From Planctomycetota bacterium (GTDB taxonomy: Bacteria; Planctomycetota; Brocadiia; SM23-32), in assembly GCA_018334735.1 (NCBI GenBank), contig JAGXLK010000039.1, positions 4,923 to 10,513 of the forward strand: a stretch of 5,591 nt of DNA, in the 5' to 3' direction. Made by a program: the position numbers and the translations under genes. The notes beneath the pieces were generated by a model that was given only the letters and a program-made list of their open reading frames with translations, did not search any database and was not told where the DNA came from. This document shows, piece after piece, positions 1 through 5,427 of the stretch (position 1 is the first letter of the stretch; every line of letters begins with the position of its first letter).

Positions 1-746
1 GCATACCCGGCGTTCGGGCTGGTGTGCTTCTGCGCATCACGCCAGAAGATGCGGAAAGCATTGAGGGTCTTCAACCTCAGGGGTAGCGTTGCCAGACACA
101 TCACCGGGGCGGTCAGACGCGCCGGGACGAAATTAGCGAGATCATCCAGTTTCGCAGCGGTCCAACCGAACCGTTCGTATTGTTCGTTATGATACCCGAA
201 AGTGGAATCGAGTGTGTTGATAACCCGATACGCGACGGCTCCCAGGGGACCGGCGATCGCGGCGTAAAAAAGCGGCGCGGTGATGCCATCGACGATGCTT
301 TCCGCAGTACTCTCCACGGCGGCGCGGGTGATGCCGCTTTCGTCAAGATGGCCGGTGTCGCGCCCGACGATACGCCCCACGCGTTCTCGCGCCAGTTGGA
401 GATCCCCTGTGCTCAGCGCGCGAAAGACCTCCTGCACATGGTCGTAGAGATCCCGCGGAGCGATTGACCAGTAAACAAATAGTGCTCCAAGCAAGAATCC
501 GAGGGAAGGATGCAGGCTCGCGAAAAGCCAGAGTAACAGCGCAGCAAAAGCCGTTGTGAGAGCCGTCAACAGAATTACCAGAACAGTTCCGGCAATACGC
601 TCACCGGGTATCACGCGCCGGAGGGGAACTTCGAGCCGGTTGGCCGCCCATCCTACGAGACGAACGGGATGAGGAACCCACCGGGGATCGCCCAGCAGAA
701 GATCGCTCGCCATCGCGGCAAGAATTTGTAATTCGACGTGCGTCAT
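1..746 (-). CDS. cbiB: Adenosylcobinamide-phosphate synthase CbiB/CobD, partial (C-terminus beyond left edge)
   Basis: This integral membrane enzyme of late cobalamin synthesis amidates adenosylcobyric acid with (R)-1-amino-2-propanol or its O-phosphate, giving adenosylcobinamide (phosphate). The window holds 248 codons of a family usually a little over 300 residues long. Family signatures read in order: GDPRWVPHPVRLVG (residues 19-32), a hydrophobic membrane stretch (about 51-95), APRDLYDHV (96-104), DESGITRAAVESTAESIVDG (135-154), NTLDSTFGY (177-185), FGWTAAKLDDLANFVPARLT (193-212), and SPNAGY at the cut edge (243-248). The ATG at 746 is fixed as the start because an in-frame TAA lies two codons upstream (753-755). 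No clear Shine-Dalgarno sequence precedes it, so translation may be weak or coupled to something upstream. It lies downstream of cobS in the same direction, after a gap filled with repeats. The family call is very secure. The name cobD is used for the same enzyme in some organisms. Confidence 0.95.
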   Translation of the reverse strand, partial: MTHVELQILAAMASDLLLGDPRWVPHPVRLVGWAANRLEVPLRRVIPGERIAGTVLVILLTALTTAFAALLLWLFASLHPSLGFLLGALFVYWSIAPRDLYDHVQEVFRALSTGDLQLARERVGRIVGRDTGHLDESGITRAAVESTAESIVDGITAPLFYAAIAGPLGAVAYRVINTLDSTFGYHNEQYERFGWTAAKLDDLANFVPARLTAPVMCLATLPLRLKTLNAFRIFWRDAQKHTSPNAGY

Positions 747-790
747 GTTGTTTTATCAGCCATCAGTAAACAGGGGCATCTGTTCTTCTG

Positions 791-843
791 CCACAGTCTC
801 CAAACGACCAGATTACCAGAGGGCTCCGATTCCTTGCAATGAC
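791..843 (-). repeat. Degenerate copy B of a GTCATTGC-type interspersed palindromic repeat
   Basis: On the minus strand this begins GTCATTGCAAGG (plus positions 843-832). On the plus strand it contains CCAAACGACCAGATTACC (800-817). Both match, with changes, an interspersed repeat common in many bacterial genomes whose usual form is roughly GTCATTGCGAG ... GGCAATCTGGTCGTTTGG. The palindrome arms are worn, so it is probably an old copy. Family recognition is from memory of such elements, not from a search. Confidence 0.5.
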
Positions 844-928
844 ACTTTAGTCTGTTGTGGGGTTGCTTCAACGGTTCCGCAGGGGTGTCCCGGTGGGCAT
901 GCCGGATTTGCTCACGATGCGCGGAAGA

Positions 929-1013
929 TGTCAAAACCCTTGCGCGAAGCGCTCTGGAGTGCTGTGTGCAGTTCCGCACCGCGGAACGGAGCACCGCTTT
1001 CACTTGGTGAAAG
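929..1013. repeat. Hairpin cluster (palindromic intergenic element, copy 1 of the TGGAGTGC...CCGCTTT family)
   Basis: Several perfect short stems lie in a row: GCGC-GAA-GCGC (942-952), GTTCCGC-ACC-GCGGAAC (971-987) and CTTTCAC-TTG-GTGAAAG (997-1013). The middle hairpin is also enclosed by GTGCT (959-963) pairing with AGCAC (990-994). Stems of seven perfect pairs with three-base loops, repeated twice in about 45 bp, are hard to explain by chance. The element begins with TGGAGTGC (955-962) and has CCGCTTT at 994-1000. The same two words flank a different hairpin near position 5300. It lacks the T-run of an intrinsic terminator. It could be a REP-like element, a structured RNA or a small non-autonomous mobile element. 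Confidence 0.6.
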
Positions 1014-1032
1014 ACCAGGGCTCTGTCGCGAC

Positions 1033-1095
1033 ATGGGCGCCTTACAGCAAAACGACGAGATTGCTTCGCCCATCTTACGATGGACTCGTAATGAC
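1033..1095 (-). repeat. Degenerate copy A of a GTCATTGC-type interspersed palindromic repeat, with hairpin
   Basis: On the minus strand it begins GTCATTACGAG (plus positions 1095-1085) and continues to GGGCGAAGCAATCTCG (1071-1056). This closely resembles the widespread bacterial repeat GTCATTGCGAG ... GAAGCAATCTCG. ATGGGCG (1033-1039) pairs perfectly with CGCCCAT (1067-1073), closing a hairpin around the centre of the element. It is a second member, in the same orientation, of the family seen at 791-843, although the two copies have diverged strongly from each other. Confidence 0.55.
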
Positions 1096-1182
1096 CTGCT
1101 ATTGCAAGCGCCGTTTTGGTCAGCACCCGGCCGACTACCGGAAGTTTGCCGGGGGAGCGTATAATTCTGGTGAACGTTACTT

Positions 1183-1944
1183 TCACAGACATTGCCACCC
1201 AATTTGATAAATAACGACTCCGCCCAGCAGCACTAGCATCTCCGCGAGTTCGCAGGCCGCACCGAGCGTATCGCCCGTCGCGCCTCCGATTTTGCCTCGG
1301 CAGTAGAGGGCGAAGATGAGAATAGCCGCCACCGTTACCTCGCAGATGACGATACCGCCCCATCCGAACGCTCCCCATCCTATCCCGCCGAGGACAAAAA
1401 GCGCGACAAAAACAGCCAGGGCGGGGTGGTTTCGATAAAAAACAGTTCCCAGTCCACCTCCTGGGCGGGCATAGGGCAGGATAGCGATCATTATGACAAG
1501 AGCTGTGCGTCCGGCAACGGGGACCAGAAACAGAATCCGCCAGCGGACAGAAACGTCTGTGAGCGACGTCAGACAGGAGATTTTCAACGCCAGAATCCCG
1601 ACAATCGCCAGAACACCCATCGAGCCGACCCGGCTGTCGCGCATTATTTCCAGAATTCGTTCTCGCGGACGCGAGCTGAAGAACCCGTCCGCCGTATCGC
1701 TCAGTCCATCGAGATGGAGGGCCCCCGAGGCGGCCGCCAGAAAAAGCGTCAGGACAACAGCTGCGGGAAACGGACCGAGCAGGAACGATAGTCCGTAAGA
1801 AACGCCCGCGGCCGCCGCGCCGATGAGCAGTCCCACTGCCGGGAAAAATGGCACGGAATCGGCCAGTTTTTGGCCGTCTCCCGTCCAGCTGCCCGGCACG
1901 GGGACAACAGTCAGAAATCTGATAGCCGCGAGCAACGCTTTCAT
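1183..1944 (-). CDS. cobS: Adenosylcobinamide-GDP ribazoletransferase (cobalamin synthase) CobS
   Basis: CobS catalyses the last or near-last step of adenosylcobalamin synthesis. It joins alpha-ribazole or its 5'-phosphate to adenosylcobinamide-GDP and releases GMP, at the cytoplasmic membrane. The 253 residues are the normal family length. Diagnostic motifs are the N-terminal IRFLTVVPVP (8-17), PFFPAVGLLIG (32-42), the metal-binding signature LHLDGLSDTADG (76-87), RILEIMRDSRVGSMGVLA (96-113) and GGATGDTLGAACELAE (220-235). Several hydrophobic membrane segments lie between them (about 37-57, 60-75, 108-122, 138-156, 173-215, 235-250). The ATG is preceded by GGAG at an 8-nt spacing. It is divergent from the flavoprotein gene and upstream of cbiB on the same strand. 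No cobU, cobT or cobC is visible in the window. Family membership is essentially certain. Confidence 0.97.
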   Translation of the reverse strand: MKALLAAIRFLTVVPVPGSWTGDGQKLADSVPFFPAVGLLIGAAAAGVSYGLSFLLGPFPAAVVLTLFLAAASGALHLDGLSDTADGFFSSRPRERILEIMRDSRVGSMGVLAIVGILALKISCLTSLTDVSVRWRILFLVPVAGRTALVIMIAILPYARPGGGLGTVFYRNHPALAVFVALFVLGGIGWGAFGWGGIVICEVTVAAILIFALYCRGKIGGATGDTLGAACELAEMLVLLGGVVIYQIGWQCL

Positions 1945-1952
1945 TCAGGTAT

Positions 1953-1956
1953 CTCC
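1953..1956 (-). promoter_or_regulatory. Ribosome binding site of cobS
   Basis: GGAG on the minus strand stands 8 nt before the cobS ATG (1944-1942). It supports this ATG as the start. Confidence 0.6.
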
Positions 1957-2082
1957 GAAGTGTAAATCTGCCGGTGAGTTAGAATACCGCCACAGGGTTC
2001 TTGGCGCAATCTCAACGGAGGCTCCTTCCCGAAACCGCCCGGGTGGATTGATCTCTCTGAGAGGGCAAAAGCTCCCGATTCC

Positions 2083-2118
2083 AGGTCCCTTAGGTCCCTT
2101 CAGTCCCTCATGTCCTTC
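2083..2118. repeat. 9-bp tandem repeat, four units (AGGTCCCTT consensus)
   Basis: The units are AGGTCCCTT (2083-2091), AGGTCCCTT (2092-2100), CAGTCCCTC (2101-2109) and ATGTCCTTC (2110-2118). The first two are identical and the next two drift. The repeat makes the minus strand read as a short Gly-Pro-Lys-rich frame, which is a by-product and not a gene. Confidence 0.75.
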
Positions 2119-2182
2119 TGCCTCCGGCACCTCCGCCGCCTCGGAAGTGGGAAAGTTCAGCGATTTCCCCTAAAATGCGCAC

Positions 2183-2211
2183 CGGCGACAAGTCTGCTTT
2201 GCAGGTCGCTG
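2183..2211. repeat. Inverted repeat upstream of the flavoprotein gene
   Basis: GCGAC (2185-2189) pairs with GTCGC (2205-2209), and inside it CTGC (2194-2197) pairs with GCAG (2201-2204) around a TTT loop, with a 4-nt bulge on the left side. The outer bases 2183/2211 can also pair and 2184/2210 can form a G-U pair. It lies 55-83 bp before the start codon. It could be an operator, a structured leader or another worn palindrome. Nothing decides between these. Confidence 0.4.
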
Positions 2212-2253
2212 ATGAACTGAAAAAACTATGCTTTTCCGAACACTGAACGATCC

Positions 2254-2260
2254 AGGGAGA
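2254..2260 (+). promoter_or_regulatory. Ribosome binding site that supports the GTG start of the flavoprotein gene
   Basis: AGGGAGA ends 5 nt before GTG 2266. The only in-frame alternatives upstream are blocked by a TGA at about 2218-2220, with no ATG, GTG or TTG between, so the GTG is the natural start. Confidence 0.65.
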
Positions 2261-2265
2261 GAGCC

Positions 2266-5118
2266 GTGACTGATATTCGCATTTCGCAGAGACAATCGAC
2301 TGTGGTATGGAGTGGTGATGTTGTTGTCGTCGGAGGCGGCCTGGAGGGTCTGCTGGCGGCCCTCGATTGCGCCGGAGAAGATCATTCGGTCTGCCTGCTG
2401 GAGGAGGGGCCCGTCCTGGGCCGAGAGATCAGTTCTGAATGGCAGGAGTCTATTCCCCATAAGAGGCTTGCCGAACAGGTCGGCCAACTCTGCGAAGACC
2501 GTGGTGTTCCGGGCGACGGACCGCTCGATACCTTCACCTCCACCCTGGCATTTGATCGGATCGTCAAGAATGCCGGCATCGAGGCGATCGTCCGTGTCGT
2601 TCCCACGCGCATCGTTCGAGACGAGGACGGACGGCTAAACGGAGTGGAGGTTGTGGGAAAAAGCGGTCGGCAGGTCGCGCGGGCCGAGACTGTCATCGAC
2701 GCAACACCGGGACGCGCCTTTTCCCGGCGTGCTGCGGGCGGATTGATTCCAAAATTGCAACGCGCGGAAAGACGGATGTATGTCCAGGGCGTTTCTGCCG
2801 ACGATGTCCCCGATGAGATTTCGGTGCCGGAAGAATTCGGGACATTTAAAAACCGCGTGCGGGTTTTGCCGGCCGCATGGCCGCAGGAAGTCATCCTCGC
2901 GTTTGAACTCGAGTACGATCTTCCCGTTGACGGGATGATCGCGCAACAGGAGACACACGATCTCGGGCTGAAGGTGATCAAGCACCTGCGCGGGGAAGTG
3001 CCGGAATTCGCGGAGGCGACTCTGGTGGATGTTGCGCCGGAAGTCATCGCTGATTATGCAGGCAAGTCGCTTCCAACGAAACAGTTCGAAGGAACCGGTC
3101 TGATTGTGCTGGCGGATGAAGGGGATCTGGAAGAGCGTCTTGACGCTGCCGATGGAATATCTAAAAACTTGCCGGCGGAATCCGACCGGAGAGCGTTCCC
3201 TGATGTTGAAATTAAGGGGGATGTTCAGGAAGTTGATACCTGCGAACTGAACGTCTCGCCGGAATGGGATCTGAGTGATGTGACATTGCCTGAAACCCCC
3301 GCTCAGCTCCATGAACCGGTTGATGTGGTGGTTGTCGGCTGGGGAACAGGGGGGGCTCTGGCAGCTCTCACAGCCGCTGAAGAGGGCGTGTCCGTGACTG
3401 TGGTCGACCCGTGCCCTCTGCCGGGTGGTATCGCGACGGCCGGGCTGATTCACTCTTATTATCACGGCAAGAAAGGCGGGCGGCAGGATCAACTCGATGA
3501 GCTCGTGCAGGGACGCGGGGCGTCTCTTGCGAAAGATGTGCGCGGTTTTCACCCCGTCGCCAAAGCGTCCGTCATCCGGCAGGAAATAACCGGCGCCGAT
3601 GTGAACGTCTTCCCGGGTCACATGGCTTTCGGTGTCGTCAAAGACGGCGAAAAGGTTCAGGGAGTGGTTACGGCGGGACCCGAAGGCTACCACGCCTTTC
3701 CCTGCCAGGTGGTCATCGACGGAACCGGAGACGGCGATGTGGCCGCGGCGGCCGGGGCTGAATGCCGACTGGGCCGTGTGGGTGACGGTTTTCCTCAGCC
3801 CTACAGCTACACTCCGAGCCTGGTTGCCGACGGCACTCTGAGTAGCCATAATTTCGATGCCGGATGGGTGGATCCGACCGATACTCTTGATTATTCGCGG
3901 GCCCACTTTCAGGGTCGCGAACAGCTCTGGAAACGTGGTCCGTTTACGCCTGAAGAACATTACTGCACGCTCGCTCCTTTGCTCGGGCTCAGGGAAAGCC
4001 GGTTTGTGAAAGGTCCGATTACGCTGACGTTCCAGGATTTTCTGGATGGACGCCGTTACCCCGATACGGTCTGCGACGCCTACGCGCACTATGATAACCA
4101 CGCGCAGGATTACGCCGAGGAAAGCGGGTGGGCGCGGCGGCACGTGTTGATGTGCGGGCAGTGGCGGTACATGTGCGAAGGGGAAGTTCCGTACCGGACG
4201 CTGTATCCGGAGGGAGTGGAAGGGCTGCTGGTGGCCTGCCGGGCGCTGTCAGTTGATCACGATCTGCACCAGCTCCTGCGCATGCAGCGGGACCTTCAGC
4301 GGATCGGTGAGATCTGCGGATTGGCGGCGGCTCAATCGGTTTCCAGCGGGGTCTCGCCTTCCCAGATTGACGTGGAGACGCTACGCACCGAGCTTGGCCG
4401 ACGGGGCATCCTGCCGGATGAACCGGCGCAGGGATTTGCACCTTCCTCGGTGAAGGAGCAACTCGATCTTCTGGGCTCGGATGAGAATGGTTTGGCGATG
4501 ATGCGCCTGAGCGAAATGAATCCCGAAGATCCTGCCTGGACCGAATATTTTGAGTCGGTGGACGATGCAGAGAAACGGTTTTGCGCTGCAGTTGCAGGCG
4601 CTCTGGCCGGGCGAGATCAAGAGGACGTGCGCGATGCACTCGAATATATGCTGGAAAGCCGGGCTGTGGAACCACAGCTGGGTCGCCGGACGCCACCGGC
4701 CTTCGTCGTGGCGCTTCTGGCACTGACGGAACTGGGTGTGGACGGGATTGCCGGACGGGTCGATGGGATACTTTGCGAGGAAGAGGTGAACGTTCCGACC
4801 ATTTTGCTGCTTCTCCGGGCCCTGGCCGATGCGGGGGACGCTGAAGGCGTGCCGGTTATCCGTAATTTCCTGGAACGGACTGAGGACGACACATTCCAGC
4901 ATTCGATGTCCGGTTGTCCCGGGGATCTGACCAGATCGTATCGTTTTGCCGTGGTGCTTCGCGCGGTTCGTTCGCTGAAAATTCTGGGATGTGACGAGGA
5001 AGACCGGCGTTTGGAACGTTATCTGAAATCACCTCATCTTCTTATCTGCCGTCATGCCCGTCGGGTGGCCGCGAGTGGCGGTGGACTATCTGGAAGGGGG
5101 GGATGCCCATCCCAATGA
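2266..5118 (+). CDS. Tandem FAD-dependent oxidoreductase (FAD_oxidored-type) with alpha-helical C-terminal tail
   Basis: Predicted cytoplasmic flavoprotein of unknown substrate; no signal peptide is visible. It starts with GTG. Two flavoprotein units lie in tandem. Unit 1 (about 15-340) has a Rossmann dinucleotide site GGGLEG (23-28) and an acidic residue closing strand 2 (E46). It also has VIDATPGR (143-150), a worn version of the family's VIDATGDG block, and FEGTGLIVLADEGDLEERL (274-292), which resembles the family's C-terminal FAD-contacting segment. Unit 2 (about 350-715) is complete: GWGTGG (358-363), D381, PGGIATAGLI (386-395), VIDGTGDGDVAAAAGAEC (483-500), LGLRESRFVKG (573-583) and EGVEGLLVACRALSVDHDL (649-667). 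These fit PF12831-type proteins. Residues 765-935 form predicted amphipathic helices of HEAT-like appearance. The last 15 residues (ASGGGLSGRGGCPSQ) look out of frame; see the frameshift finding. It is divergent from cobS, with no partner gene visible. Confidence 0.88.
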   Translation: MTDIRISQRQSTVVWSGDVVVVGGGLEGLLAALDCAGEDHSVCLLEEGPVLGREISSEWQESIPHKRLAEQVGQLCEDRGVPGDGPLDTFTSTLAFDRIVKNAGIEAIVRVVPTRIVRDEDGRLNGVEVVGKSGRQVARAETVIDATPGRAFSRRAAGGLIPKLQRAERRMYVQGVSADDVPDEISVPEEFGTFKNRVRVLPAAWPQEVILAFELEYDLPVDGMIAQQETHDLGLKVIKHLRGEVPEFAEATLVDVAPEVIADYAGKSLPTKQFEGTGLIVLADEGDLEERLDAADGISKNLPAESDRRAFPDVEIKGDVQEVDTCELNVSPEWDLSDVTLPETPAQLHEPVDVVVVGWGTGGALAALTAAEEGVSVTVVDPCPLPGGIATAGLIHSYYHGKKGGRQDQLDELVQGRGASLAKDVRGFHPVAKASVIRQEITGADVNVFPGHMAFGVVKDGEKVQGVVTAGPEGYHAFPCQVVIDGTGDGDVAAAAGAECRLGRVGDGFPQPYSYTPSLVADGTLSSHNFDAGWVDPTDTLDYSRAHFQGREQLWKRGPFTPEEHYCTLAPLLGLRESRFVKGPITLTFQDFLDGRRYPDTVCDAYAHYDNHAQDYAEESGWARRHVLMCGQWRYMCEGEVPYRTLYPEGVEGLLVACRALSVDHDLHQLLRMQRDLQRIGEICGLAAAQSVSSGVSPSQIDVETLRTELGRRGILPDEPAQGFAPSSVKEQLDLLGSDENGLAMMRLSEMNPEDPAWTEYFESVDDAEKRFCAAVAGALAGRDQEDVRDALEYMLESRAVEPQLGRRTPPAFVVALLALTELGVDGIAGRVDGILCEEEVNVPTILLLLRALADAGDAEGVPVIRNFLERTEDDTFQHSMSGCPGDLTRSYRFAVVLRAVRSLKILGCDEEDRRLERYLKSPHLLICRHARRVAASGGGLSGRGGCPSQ

Positions 5119-5125
5119 TACTTAA
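5075..5125 (+). pseudogene. Probable native 3' end of the flavoprotein gene in a shifted frame
   Basis: Read from GTG 5075 in the next frame, the DNA encodes VAVDYLEGGDAHPNDT and then TAA (5123-5125). This is a more ordinary protein end than the Gly/Ser-rich one in the annotated frame (residues 936-950). Restoring one CG dinucleotide in the GCCGCGAG tract at 5068-5075 would join the frames as ...RRVAARVAVDYLEG, continuing the preceding helix. This may be a real 2-bp slippage mutation or an assembly error. Alternatively, a repeat may have overwritten the gene's end. Confidence 0.45.
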
Positions 5126-5165
5126 AATGGCAGGTACGTCTGCCCAATGAATCCCCCACGGGGGG
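5100..5165 (+). repeat. Three consecutive hairpins over the end of the flavoprotein gene
   Basis: GGGAT-GCCC-ATCCC (5100-5113) overlaps the last codons. It is followed by GGCAG-GTACGT-CTGCC (5129-5144) and the C-run/G-run inverted repeat CCCC-CACG-GGGG (5153-5164). None is followed by a T-run, so an ordinary intrinsic terminator is not shown, although folding here could slow or end transcription. The closely packed perfect stems look like a palindromic repeat element that reaches into the gene end. Confidence 0.45.
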
Positions 5166-5265
5166 CGTGGCTGTGCCGTTATTCGTTGTCCTTCGTCGTT
5201 TGTTCCCCAACGGAATATGCTGCGTGCCGGACAATCGTATCAGCACCGTTTCGTGCATGAACCCC

Positions 5266-5281
5266 GCCGGCGCGAGCCGGC
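5266..5281. repeat. Perfect hairpin with GCGA tetraloop
   Basis: GCCGGC (5266-5271), GCGA (5272-5275) and GCCGGC (5276-5281) form a self-complementary 6-bp GC stem closed by a GNRA-type tetraloop. As RNA it would be very stable. It directly precedes the hairpin element at 5284-5310. Confidence 0.6.
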
Positions 5282-5283
5282 TA

Positions 5284-5310
5284 TGGAGTGCGGCGATTCT
5301 TCGCCGCTTT
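5284..5310. repeat. Hairpin element, copy 2 of the TGGAGTGC...CCGCTTT family
   Basis: It begins TGGAGTGC (5284-5291) and ends CCGCTTT (5304-5310), the same border words as the element at 955-1000. Between them is a perfect hairpin, GCGGCGA (5290-5296), TTCT loop, TCGCCGC (5301-5307). The stem sequence differs from copy 1 while pairing is kept, which suggests that the structure matters or that inserts vary. Confidence 0.55.
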
Positions 5311-5346
5311 GCCGTTTTCCGTTGTCGTTGAACCTGATCACCTCTC

Positions 5347-5427
5347 GTTGCTGGTGACTCGTTGCTGGTTTCTGGTGAACTGATAACGGACTGGAGCTGG
5401 TTGCTGGTGACTGATCACCGGTCACTC
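5347..5427. repeat. Degenerate heptad repeat (GTTGCTG / GTGACTN units)
   Basis: Seven-base units run head to tail: GTTGCTG (5347), GTGACTC (5354), GTTGCTG (5361), GTTTCTG (5368), GTGAACT (5375), GATAACG (5382). After a phase break come GTTGCTG (5400), GTGACTG (5407), ATCACCG (5414) and GTCACTC (5421). A small hairpin GGTGA-CTGA-TCACC lies at 5406-5419. Similar 7-bp CAGTAACCAG-type tracts occur between genes in many environmental bacteria. No function is known to me. Confidence 0.55.

Larger units (their letters stand above)
747..1182. other. Repeat-rich non-coding gap between cobS and cbiB
   Basis: No credible gene was found here on either strand. Open frames exist, but their translations are rich in arginine, serine and cysteine and resemble no known protein. 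The interval is instead packed with structure, listed separately: two worn copies of a GTCATTRC-type repeat at its two ends and a cluster of short hairpins in the middle. Near cobS there is also an inverted repeat, CCCGGC (1126-1131) with GCCGGG (1148-1153). It lies 30-57 bp past the cobS stop, but no T-run follows it on the minus strand, so it is a poor intrinsic terminator candidate. In many genomes cobS and cbiB are adjacent or overlapping, so the gap looks like an insertion of repeats or the scar of a lost gene. That is inference. Confidence 0.6.
1945..2265. other. Divergent intergenic region between cobS and the flavoprotein gene
   Basis: These 321 bp must contain the promoters for both divergent genes. 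I could not find a convincing -35/-10 pair: TTGCAG (2199-2204) is followed by TATGCT (2227-2232), but the spacing of 22 bp is too long. What is visible is a 9-bp tandem repeat (2083-2118), an inverted repeat GGGAAA/TTTCCC (2149-2154 with 2164-2169, 9-nt loop) and a longer inverted repeat at 2183-2211. No cobalamin riboswitch core or B12 box was recognised in front of cobS. Confidence 0.5.

Noticed and set aside
180..467. Plus-strand frame of 95 codons
   Set aside because: It lies antisense to cbiB, whose family motifs are unmistakable on the other strand.
1160..1165. Perfect TATAAT on the plus strand
   Set aside because: There is no acceptable -35 box at 16-18 bp upstream and no plus-strand gene behind it, so it is probably chance.
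743..1378. Open minus-strand frame of 211 codons over the gap and the end of cobS
   Set aside because: It overlaps cobS in another frame, is strongly arginine-rich, has no family motif, and follows the repeats rather than protein-like composition.
1945..2130. Short minus-strand frame ending next to the cobS start, with a Gly-Pro-Lys run
   Set aside because: The collagen-like stretch is the direct translation of the 9-bp tandem repeat, and no ribosome site or family match supports it.
1945..2265. Possible cobalamin riboswitch upstream of cobS
   Set aside because: I looked for the B12 box and conserved core on the minus strand here and in the 747-1182 gap and found no convincing match. A covariance-model search would be needed to exclude it fully.
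2635..4143. Open frame of 502 codons antisense to the flavoprotein gene
   Set aside because: It is a codon-bias shadow of the strongly supported plus-strand gene, rich in Arg, His and Ser with no recognisable domain.
5052..5258. Minus-strand frame of 68 codons after the flavoprotein gene
   Set aside because: It covers hairpin repeats and the 3' end of a real gene, and its composition is low-complexity.
5347..5427. CRISPR-like array
   Set aside because: The units are seven bases, degenerate and without spacers, so it is a low-complexity tandem repeat.
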